From the NCBI GenBank assembly GCA_020720045.1, contig DYPH01000030.1, positions 1-49,839 on the forward strand: 49,839 nt of DNA, in the 5' to 3' direction. The notes under the pieces are model-generated. The model ran no database searches, had not been told where the DNA came from, and worked only from the letters and a program-made list of their open reading frames with translations. The stretch comes from Sorangium cellulosum (GTDB taxonomy: Bacteria > Myxococcota_A > Polyangia > Polyangiales > Polyangiaceae). How positions within the stretch are numbered: the stretch's first letter is position 1; each line of letters opens with the position of its first letter. The position numbers and the translations under genes are program-made. This document shows positions 8,068 to 14,714 of the stretch, one piece after another.

Positions 8068-9797
8068 TCTATCGCATTTACTCCGACTTGCCGCACTTCA
8101 AGGCGATTGTCTTCAAACCGGGCTTCAATCTCCTTCTCGCAGACAAGAGTGCGAACGCCACCGACAAACAGACGCGCAATGGCTCCGGGAAGTCGAGTCT
8201 TCTTGAAGTGATCCATTTTCTGCTCGGGTCGAACTGCGACAAGGACTCCATCTTCCGAACTCCCGCGCTAAACGGCGCGATGTTTGGGATGGATTTTGAC
8301 GTTGGCGGGGGCAGCAGGACGAATGTGGAGAGGACCGGCTCTGGCCCGGCGAAGGTTATCGTTGCCGGGGATTTTTCGACCTGGCCTGCGGTGCCGACGA
8401 AGAAGAACCCGGCCACCCTCTCCAATGAGCAGTGGAAGACAGTTCTTGCGAAGTTGATGTTTGGTGTCGACCTCGTCGAGGTGGCGTGGAGCCCGAGTTT
8501 TCGGTCCCTGATTTCCTACTTTGTTCGGCGCGAGCGCAGCGGCGGCATGAAGGATCCGATGAGCCAGGCGGCTCAACAAGCCCTGGTCGACCAGCAGGTG
8601 CAGATCTCCTACCTGTTGGGCCTCGACTGGCACGTTGCTCATGCCTGGCAAGGCGTTCGCGACCGTGAGAAAGCGTTGAAAACGTTGCGTAACGGGCTGA
8701 GCGATGTGCTTGGGACCGCGGCGACGCTCCGCTCGCAGCGCTTCGTGGAAGAAGCGCGCGTTGAGCGCTTACGCGTAACCCTCGCCGAGTTTCGGGTCCT
8801 TGAGGAGTACGAATCGTTGGAGCGTGAGGCCTCTCAAATTACAAGGCGGCTCTCGCACTTGTCCGACGAGAATATTCTCGATCAGCGCTACTTGGATGAA
8901 TTGTCCGCTTCGATCGAAGCCGAGAAGCCGCCGGAGCCGGAAGCCCTCGAGGCGCTCTTCGCGGAAGTTGGGGTGACGCTGCCGGGCCTTGTCCGCGCGC
9001 GGTTCGAAGATGTGGCGGCGTTTCACGAATCGGTGCTTCGAAATCGTCAAGCGTACTTGCATGCCGAACGCACAGCGACCCGTGAGAGGATCGCGGCGCG
9101 AAACGCCGAAAAACTTCCGCTCGACGCGCGCCGCTCGGACCTCATGAAGGTGCTTCGGTCCTCGGGGGCGCTCGCGCACTTCACCCAGCTCCAATCCGAA
9201 CTCTCAAAGGCGGAGGCGCGTTTGGAGGCGCTCCGACAGAAAGAGCAAATGGCGGAGACCGCGGAGGCTGGGGAGCTTCGGCTGAAGGTTGAGCGCGCGC
9301 ATTTGGTGGAGCAATTGCGCCGCGAATATACGGAAGAAGAACTCCAGATTCGTCGCGCCGTCGTGCTCTTCCAAGAGATCTCAACCCGCCTCTACGAGGC
9401 CGAGCACACCGGCGTGCTCTCCATTGAGCCGACCGAAAATGGCCCCACCTTTCACACCCATATCCCGAGCGACAAGAGCAAGGGGGTCAACAACATGCGG
9501 ATCTTCTGCTTCGACATGATGCTGATGTTGTTGTCGATTGAGCGAGGTCGAAGCCCGCGCGTTCTCGTTCATGACAGCCATCTTTTTGACGGCGTCGACG
9601 AGCGTCAGACCGGCCGCGCGCTCGCTCTCGGGGCGAAACTCGCGCACGCGCACAACTTTCAATACATCGTCACGATGAACAGCGACGCGGTCCCGAAGAC
9701 GCTCCCGGACGGCTTCGACCTGGCTCCGCATACCCTCGACGTACGTCTGACCGACGCAACGGACGATGGCGGGCTTTTCGGTTTGCGCTTTGGGTGA
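8064..9797 (+). CDS. ABC-3C system ATPase, DUF2326 family
   Basis: The 577-residue protein starts at GTG 8064, preceded by GGAGGAGG and overlapping the MC6 stop. The N-terminus (IYRIYSDLPHFKAIVFKPGF, LLADKSANATDKQTRNGSGK) is diagnostic for DUF2326. Walker A NGSGKSS lies at residues 39-45. Residues 210-440 are mostly charged coiled coil, as in SMC/RecN-like proteins. Near the C-terminus, SPRVLVHDSHLFDGVDERQ is the Walker B and D-loop region, and MNSDAVPK follows. These ATPases are predicted to sense nucleic acid or nucleoprotein structures and to license the partner effector. A perfect 18-bp hairpin ends the operon 23 bases downstream. Confidence 0.9.
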   Translation: MIYRIYSDLPHFKAIVFKPGFNLLLADKSANATDKQTRNGSGKSSLLEVIHFLLGSNCDKDSIFRTPALNGAMFGMDFDVGGGSRTNVERTGSGPAKVIVAGDFSTWPAVPTKKNPATLSNEQWKTVLAKLMFGVDLVEVAWSPSFRSLISYFVRRERSGGMKDPMSQAAQQALVDQQVQISYLLGLDWHVAHAWQGVRDREKALKTLRNGLSDVLGTAATLRSQRFVEEARVERLRVTLAEFRVLEEYESLEREASQITRRLSHLSDENILDQRYLDELSASIEAEKPPEPEALEALFAEVGVTLPGLVRARFEDVAAFHESVLRNRQAYLHAERTATRERIAARNAEKLPLDARRSDLMKVLRSSGALAHFTQLQSELSKAEARLEALRQKEQMAETAEAGELRLKVERAHLVEQLRREYTEEELQIRRAVVLFQEISTRLYEAEHTGVLSIEPTENGPTFHTHIPSDKSKGVNNMRIFCFDMMLMLLSIERGRSPRVLVHDSHLFDGVDERQTGRALALGAKLAHAHNFQYIVTMNSDAVPKTLPDGFDLAPHTLDVRLTDATDDGGLFGLRFG

Positions 9798-9820
9798 AGG
9801 CCCGAAGGCGAACCTATCAA

Positions 9821-9872
9821 CCCCAAAGAGAACCCCCGTGAGCTTCGCTGCTTGCGGGGGTTCTCTTTGGGG
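9821..9872 (+). terminator. Perfect 18-bp hairpin after the ABC-3C operon
   Basis: CCCCAAAGAGAACCCCCG (9821-9838) and CGGGGGTTCTCTTTGGGG (9855-9872) are exact inverted copies around a 16-base loop. The stem contains AAAGAGAA/TTCTCTTT, so it can serve as a terminator in both directions even without a downstream T run. It is longer than the other terminators of this window. Confidence 0.8.
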
Positions 9873-9993
9873 CGCTGGCGTGTTTCGCCTGCGGGCCCCT
9901 TCGGCCGCGCGGAATACTCCACTTGACGGATGGTTAACAGAAGGGGACTGTCCGCCACAGACCTAGCGCGACCCGCTGTCGAGAGGAGAGAAC

Positions 9994-10806
9994 GTGAGCG
10001 AAAAGATGGCGAATGCGACCGTTTACTACGCGGTGGCGCAGGCGCGTTTCAACACCATCGCCAACATGGCCCACTACGTGGACGCCGTTCAAGACGCCTT
10101 TCGCCGTCGTGACTTCACGACCTTCGAGACCCATGAATCGACGGTCATCGACTTCGACGACTCCACGCAGACCGTGAATTCGTCGAAGTCCCCGGCGTGG
10201 TTTTTTGCACAGGCCGACCGCAAAGCGGGCTTCATGGTGAGCCAGACGTCGATCCTGTTCCATACGACCCACTACGAGACCAGCGCGGACTTTCTACCAA
10301 AGCTTCTCGAAGGTCTTAAAATTGTACACGAAATAGTCGGGCTCGCTCATGTCGCCCGAATCGGCCTTCGCTATCTCGACGCGGTGCTCCCACGCTCTGG
10401 CGAGTCCCCCTACGCGTACATCGTCCCGACGCTTCATGGAATCGACCTCCGCGGCGAGTCGGTCCTGTACCGCGTGCACGAAGCCGTTTTCCCGATCGAA
10501 GCAGCCCCTCCAGCGACGGACAGTCTGCTTGTCTCGCGGGTTCACTGGCGGAAGGGCGCCGTCGCATTCCCCCCAGACCTTATCGTGTACCCCCATACGC
10601 TTGCTGCAAAAGATTCCTTCATCGCCTGGGGAACCGGTGAGCACATCGTTATCGACACGGATCATTTCGTCAGTGGTCAGTTTCCTATCGATGACGCCGT
10701 CCTGAGCGCCGAGTTGCGTAGCCTTCACGGGAGGAGCAAAGACGTGTTCAACACCGTCATCACTCAACATGCACGTGACGCATGGCACGTTGAAGGTGCG
10801 CCATGA
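9994..10806 (+). CDS. TIGR04255 family protein
   Basis: The 270-residue protein matches the sporadically distributed TIGR04255 family in length and layout. It opens with an ARF-type segment (YYAVAQARFNTIANM), has a middle part FFAQADRKAGFMVSQTSILFHTT, then a central helix followed by RIGLRYLDAVLP and a late beta-rich half. The biochemical role of the family is unknown. GTG 9994 is supported by GAGAGGAGAG just upstream. Its TGA overlaps the ATG of the XRE-type gene (ATGA), so it is the first member of a tightly coupled three-gene unit. Family members are patchily distributed and often lie in accessory regions, which fits this context. Confidence 0.78.
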   Translation: MSEKMANATVYYAVAQARFNTIANMAHYVDAVQDAFRRRDFTTFETHESTVIDFDDSTQTVNSSKSPAWFFAQADRKAGFMVSQTSILFHTTHYETSADFLPKLLEGLKIVHEIVGLAHVARIGLRYLDAVLPRSGESPYAYIVPTLHGIDLRGESVLYRVHEAVFPIEAAPPATDSLLVSRVHWRKGAVAFPPDLIVYPHTLAAKDSFIAWGTGEHIVIDTDHFVSGQFPIDDAVLSAELRSLHGRSKDVFNTVITQHARDAWHVEGAP

Positions 10807-11381
10807 CCGCCAGCGCACCGCCGACCGCCCTTCGTGCACCGATGAGCAACGAAGGCTGGACCTACCATCGCGGCACGGGGGGCGGGCTTCCGCGCGCCCT
10901 CCTCCGGCCGGACACTCCGTGGCCTTCGCCGACCCGACGCGCCAAGGCGTCCGCAACGCGAACGCCTTCCGCGTGGGAATGCGTTCAGGCGATACGCACC
11001 ACGCTAGGGCTTTCGATGACCGAATTGGCCAAGGAGCTCGGCGTCAGTCGCCAAGCGATCTACAAGTGGGAGCAGGGCTCGAAGCCTGACATCGCCGTCG
11101 ATGGTGCTTTGAATCGTCTACACAAGGTGGCAACGGCGTTTTGTGACGCTGGTATTTCAGATGCGAAGCAGCTCGTCCGGCGTCCCCAGTTTGCCGGCGA
11201 ATCGCTCCTCGAACTCTGGCGAAAGCAGAAGGAAAACGGTACTTCCGTGCAAGCGCTCGTCAAAGAGGAGCGGCGCATGCAGAGCGAATATGAATCCTTC
11301 AAACGCGGATCGTCAAAGGCGGTGAACAAAGACGCGTGGCGTTCGTACCTATCGATTCCGAGCACGGACGAGGAGCGTTGA
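10803..11381 (+). CDS. XRE-family helix-turn-helix protein
   Basis: This is a 192-residue protein with a Cro/C1-type HTH at about residues 59-95 (LSMTELAKELGVSRQAIYKW). It has an unusual 55-residue polar N-terminal extension and a charged helical C-terminal half (SLLELWRKQKENG to the end). The ATG overlaps the stop of the TIGR04255 gene; a second in-frame ATG (residue 14) is possible. It probably binds DNA and may be the repressor of its own operon or the sensor of the module. The C-terminal part has no recognised domain. The next gene starts four bases after its stop. Confidence 0.75.
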   Translation: MTASAPPTALRAPMSNEGWTYHRGTGGGLPRALLRPDTPWPSPTRRAKASATRTPSAWECVQAIRTTLGLSMTELAKELGVSRQAIYKWEQGSKPDIAVDGALNRLHKVATAFCDAGISDAKQLVRRPQFAGESLLELWRKQKENGTSVQALVKEERRMQSEYESFKRGSSKAVNKDAWRSYLSIPSTDEER

Positions 11382-11384
11382 CCC

Positions 11385-12185
11385 GTGCCCCTCTTTGACC
11401 GTCAGACCGCTTGGCGTCAGGGGAGCTGGATCGCGCCTGCGTCGAACGCGGGTGTTTGTTCAGAGGCTGATGACGCGAGCATCCTCGTGGTCATTACCCA
11501 CGACTGCGATCTCGCCAACGATGCAGAACCCTTCGTTGAATTCGTGCGCGGAACGCAGGTTCCTAAGACCGACGGCAACTTCGAGCGCGCCGAGAACGCG
11601 CGCAAGCTACACGTGACGCTGGCGGCGGGCTTGTCGGTAGAACTCACATTTTCCGAGCGCTTCGCCAAAGCAAAAGCCGACCTGGAGCAGGCTCAGCCCA
11701 AGCTCGACGGGCACTGCGACGAGGCGGCGAAGGCGATCCTCAAACAGTGGCTTGCCGCGAGGTACGGGCGGCCGGCGTTTCCGAACGAGTTCGAGAAGCG
11801 AATCGACCAGGTTCGCAAAAAGCTCGACGGGATTGTGTCGCAGGCGCACCTTCCGAAGACCTTGGTTGGCGTCTTTGTCGCCCTCGAAGATGTGGGAGAG
11901 CTTGCTACTAACTATCCTTACGTCCTGAAGATGGTGCTCGTCTATGAGCACGACGGGGATTCGAACAAGGCGAAAGCTGCTTCTGATGCTGCAGACGCGA
12001 TCAGGACGCTCTTCGAAGAGGCCTATGGGGCCTCCGGCGCAGCAACGGCGATCGACTTGGAGAGCTGCGACGCGATTCACGTCACAAAAATGACGCTTGC
12101 CGACCTTCGGCAGTACGATCAGTGGCGACTTGAGCACGTGAGCTTCAAAGCGGGGGAACCGCCACTCGCCGTGGTTCGGTTCTAG
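11385..12185 (+). CDS. Unknown protein with THDCDLAN motif, third gene of the module
   Basis: This unrecognised 266-residue protein starts at GTG 11385, behind GAGGAGCG in the end of the previous gene. The strand ASILVVITHDCDLANDAEPF (residues 31-50) carries His39, Asp40, Cys41 and Asp42 at the end of a hydrophobic beta strand. That arrangement is typical of a catalytic or metal site, though I cannot name the chemistry. The middle (residues 90-150) is charged helix, and residues 155-185 form another hydrophobic strand region (KTLVGVFVALEDVG). There is no signal peptide or membrane segment. Its constant coupling to TIGR04255 and XRE genes should be tested. Confidence 0.6.
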   Translation: MPLFDRQTAWRQGSWIAPASNAGVCSEADDASILVVITHDCDLANDAEPFVEFVRGTQVPKTDGNFERAENARKLHVTLAAGLSVELTFSERFAKAKADLEQAQPKLDGHCDEAAKAILKQWLAARYGRPAFPNEFEKRIDQVRKKLDGIVSQAHLPKTLVGVFVALEDVGELATNYPYVLKMVLVYEHDGDSNKAKAASDAADAIRTLFEEAYGASGAATAIDLESCDAIHVTKMTLADLRQYDQWRLEHVSFKAGEPPLAVVRF

Positions 12186-12607
12186 GGGCGAGCGCGTTGA
12201 GGACGTGCTGAAGGCTGTGCGAGCGATCTCCGCTCGCCGCGAACGCCTCCGCCGTTCGGAGTTCGTCACCGTAGGTCGTGGGGGGAGCGGGGAGGGGCAC
12301 TTGCAAGTTTCCTAACTTCAAACGTTTTCTCCCACCCGCCCCCCCCTCTTCGCACGCCCAAGCACGAGCGTCGAGGGGGAATCGTTGACCGCCCATCGTG
12401 GCGCGAGAGACGGCGCAATTGACCGTTGAACTACCGGCGGCCGGCGCGCCGTAGGTCTTCTCCGGTTTCGCCAATTCGGGCAGGCGAGCGCTTCGGCGCT
12501 CACGCGCGGGGGCCACTGAGAGGCTCGTTCCTGGGAGCCTCTGAGAAATTCTACGACCTCCCTATCGGGCGAGTGAGCCCGTCGGCGCCAGCCGCTAGAC
12601 TGGCCTC
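12186..12607. other. 422-bp non-coding stretch before the Uma2 gene
   Basis: No ORF here has convincing codon use. I see a hairpin AGAGGCTC (12519-12526) / GAGCCTCT (12535-12542) with an 8-base loop but no T tract. There is also an AT-richer island around 12300-12335 that could hold a promoter. Nothing else is recognised. Confidence 0.4.
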
Positions 12608-13237
12608 ATGACTGCCGCACGCAAACTTCCCGAACCGGCGTCGCCAACCCTCGAAATGCCAGCGAAGCCGGCCACCTACGCCGATCTCCTGGCGCTTCCG
12701 GACCACGTGAATGGGGAGATCGTTGCTGGCGACCTCTATGCGAGTCCCCGACCTCGCTTTTCCCATGCGCGGGCGCGTTCCCGCCTCGGAAGGAAGCTTG
12801 GCCCCTTCGATGATGACGACGGGAGCGGGCTCGGTGGCTGGATCCTTCTGTTCGAGCCGGAGCTGCACCTCGGCGGCGACGTCCTGATTCCCGACCTCGC
12901 CGGGTGGCGGCGCTCGACGATGCCCGAACTCCCCGAGGTCGCCTTCACCGACGTCGCCCCGGACTGGGTTTGTGAGGTCCTATCGCCTTCGACGGCGCGC
13001 CTCGACCGCGGAAAAAAGCTGGCCGCCTACGCCCGCGAGGGCGTCTCCCACGCATGGCTCATCGATCCGGATGCAAAGACCCTTGAGATCTTTGAGCGTG
13101 TGACGAGCGCCGACCACGGGCCCACATGGACAGGGGCGCGGTACGTCCTTGCCGCGGTCCACGGGGACGACGACGTCGTGAACGCGGCTCCGTTTGCGGC
13201 GTTGCCCCTCGAACTCGCCGCGTTGTGGGCCCGCTAG
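12608..13237 (+). CDS. Uma2 family (DUF820) predicted endonuclease
   Basis: The 209-residue protein has the layout of the Uma2 / DUF820 family, a PD-(D/E)xK-fold group. It opens with TYADLLALPDHVNGEIVAGD, then the strand with IPDLAGWR (acidic Asp), then WVCEVLSPSTARLDRGKKL (Glu and Lys), and AHAWLIDPD-like strands near residues 145-155. These proteins are numerous in cyanobacteria and myxobacteria; most have no tested role. It is monocistronic, with no clear Shine-Dalgarno before ATG 12608. It is the last intact gene before the right-hand repeat of the accessory block. Confidence 0.85.
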   Translation: MTAARKLPEPASPTLEMPAKPATYADLLALPDHVNGEIVAGDLYASPRPRFSHARARSRLGRKLGPFDDDDGSGLGGWILLFEPELHLGGDVLIPDLAGWRRSTMPELPEVAFTDVAPDWVCEVLSPSTARLDRGKKLAAYAREGVSHAWLIDPDAKTLEIFERVTSADHGPTWTGARYVLAAVHGDDDVVNAAPFAALPLELAALWAR

Positions 13238-13341
13238 CTGGTAGAAAAAGCCGGTGCGACGTCGACGGAGTGCGGTCTGGGTAGCCTCGCGAGCGCCCTT
13301 GTCGGCTGCAAAGCACGGAGCGAGGGGCCGACGGGAAGCGC

Positions 13342-13464
13342 GCCCGCCGTCTCCGGCGTCGCCGCTGCCAGAAAAATTGCTCGTCGACGCCGACGGACGG
13401 GGCCCGCCGTCTCTCGCGACGCCGCTCCCGGCAAATTCGCTGGCGGTCGCGAACGGGCGGGCCC
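13342..13464 (+). repeat. Right repeat: two tandem 60-bp units, the second nearly identical to 626-689
   Basis: The motif GCCCGCCGTCTC begins at 13342 and again at 13402, exactly 60 bases apart. The first unit is diverged and the second is near-identical to the left copy at 626-689. In one plus-strand frame the pair would read as related 20-residue peptides (PPSPASPLPEKLLVDADGRG and PPSLATPLPANSLAVANGRA), but no intact gene contains them. The array runs directly into a truncated FGE-like pseudogene. Confidence 0.8.
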
Positions 13465-13466
13465 AC

Positions 13467-13777
13467 ACCATCGCCTGGTCGCGGGGCCGGGACGATCTGC
13501 CGGTCGATCAAGTCGACTGGACCGATGCGAACCGGTTCTGCGCCTGGGCGCGGGCGCGCCTCCCGACGGCCGAGGAGTGGGACCGCATCGTCACGAACGG
13601 CTCACCGAATGGACGTCGTCGCCGTACCCCTTTCATCCCGGCGTCTCGAAGCAGGCGCGCGGCTCCAGCCACAATTCGTACCCGGACATGGCCGCCCCGC
13701 TCTTTGTCCACTGGTTCGACGCCGACGCCCGCGGCGACAACATCGGCTTCCGTTGCGTCCGCACGCCGCTGCCGTAG
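13467..13777 (+). pseudogene. Remnant of a formylglycine-generating-enzyme-like (SUMF1/FGE) gene
   Basis: Two pieces of an FGE-sulfatase-modifying domain are readable in different frames. The first (13467 to about 13590) reads PVDQVDWTDANRFCAWARAR followed by LPTAEEWDRI, the usual substrate-side half. The second (about 13605 to 13777) reads LTEWTSSPYPFHPG and later GDNIGFRCVRTPLP with a stop, the C-terminal hallmark. The roughly 100 central residues between them are missing, the frame changes, and the N-terminus is cut off at the repeat ending at 13464. The gene is dead. Such domains are common in myxobacterial effector or kinase-linked proteins. Confidence 0.75.
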
Positions 13778-13855
13778 CGGAGCGCGCGCAGATCTCTGCA
13801 AAGGTGGTTGCCTCCGCCGCTTGCACGCCTCTTTGGAAAAATCAACGCCGCAAGT

Positions 13856-13884
13856 TTGACCTGGTGACGGGCGTTCAGTAACGT
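13856..13884 (+). promoter_or_regulatory. Predicted lexA promoter
   Basis: TTGACC (13856-13861) and TAACGT (13879-13884) are separated by 17 bases, the ideal spacing for a housekeeping promoter. A start site 7 bases after the -10 would fall at about 13891, within two bases of the lexA ATG. Confidence 0.5.
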
Positions 13885-13892
13885 CCCTGAAC
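13873..13892. promoter_or_regulatory. Predicted LexA operator (SOS box), autoregulatory
   Basis: GTTCAG (13873-13878) and CTGAAC (13887-13892) form a perfect inverted repeat with an 8-base spacer, directly abutting the lexA ATG and overlapping the predicted -10. GTTCAG is the conserved core reported for the Myxococcus LexA-binding motif. Binding here would block transcription initiation. Confidence 0.6.
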
Positions 13893-14549
13893 ATGCAGGG
13901 GCTCACCGATCGTCAACAAATGGTTCTTGATTATATCCGTCAGTCGATCACCGACCGCGGATACCCTCCGACGCTCCGCGAGATCGGCGCCCGGATGGGG
14001 ATCAAGTCGACGAACGGCGTCAACGACCACCTCCGCGCCCTCGAGCGGAAGGGGTACCTTACCCGGGAAGACATGAAATCCCGCGCCCTTCGGCCGACCG
14101 GCATGGACGGCCCGGAAGGGAAGGAGGCCCCGAAAGAGTCCCCCGTCGACGAAGACGACATGGTCGAGATCCCCGTCGTCGGCCGCGTCGCCGCCGGCCA
14201 TGCGATCCTCGCCGACGAGCACGTCATCGACACCGTGAAGATCGACCGCGGCCTCCTCCGGGGCGGGCGCGAGGTCTTCGGCCTCAAGATCTCCGGCGAC
14301 TCGATGATCGAGGCCGGCATCCTGAACGGCGACTACATCTTCGTCCGGCGGACCGTCGAGGCCTCCAAGGGGGACGTCGTCGTCGCCCTCATCGGCGACG
14401 AAGCGACCTGCAAATACTACTACCCGGAGCGCGACTACATCCGCTTCGAGCCGGCCAACCGGGACATGGCCCCGATCCTCGTCCGCTCGTCGGATTTCCG
14501 ACCGACGATGATCCTCGGCATCGTCGTCGGCGTCTTCCGCCGCATGTAA
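13893..14549 (+). CDS. lexA: LexA repressor, SOS response regulator
   Basis: The 218-residue protein is a complete LexA. The N-terminal winged helix (LTDRQQMVLDYIRQSITDRG, REIGARMGIKSTNGVNDHL) binds operators. The self-cleavage site is Ala101-Gly102 in RVAAGHAIL. The catalytic Ser137 lies in SGDSM and Lys174 in ATCKYYY, both in the peptidase S24 domain. RecA filaments trigger self-cleavage and open the SOS genes. The ATG abuts a GTTCAG-N8-CTGAAC palindrome and has no Shine-Dalgarno, suggesting direct autorepression and possibly a leaderless transcript. A large minus-strand ORF across this and the next gene is a codon-bias shadow. Confidence 0.96.
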   Translation: MQGLTDRQQMVLDYIRQSITDRGYPPTLREIGARMGIKSTNGVNDHLRALERKGYLTREDMKSRALRPTGMDGPEGKEAPKESPVDEDDMVEIPVVGRVAAGHAILADEHVIDTVKIDRGLLRGGREVFGLKISGDSMIEAGILNGDYIFVRRTVEASKGDVVVALIGDEATCKYYYPERDYIRFEPANRDMAPILVRSSDFRPTMILGIVVGVFRRM

Positions 14550-14571
14550 AGAGCGCCCGTCTCTGCGCGCA

Positions 14572-14605
14572 ACGCCCGTGCCTCTTTGGAGTCGCGGGCG
14601 TTTTT
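14572..14605 (+). terminator. Intrinsic terminator after lexA
   Basis: ACGCCCG (14572-14578) pairs with CGGGCGT (14595-14601) around a 16-base loop and is followed by a T run. It lies 22 bases past the lexA stop. Confidence 0.75.
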
Positions 14606-14714
14606 CGTTCTTCTTACGACCAGTTGCCCCGACGAGGCGTCGCGCACCCCTCGCGCGGGCCCCCTTGAAATTTTTTTTGCCTCTTCGTGGTTCCGGTGTA
14701 AGCGGATTTCCCTC

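Noticed and set aside
13254-13859. A 201-codon plus-strand ORF joining the 60-bp repeats to the FGE fragment
   Set aside because: The frame leaves the FGE homology midway and continues in Arg/Ser-rich sequence, so it is an accidental fusion of repeat and pseudogene.
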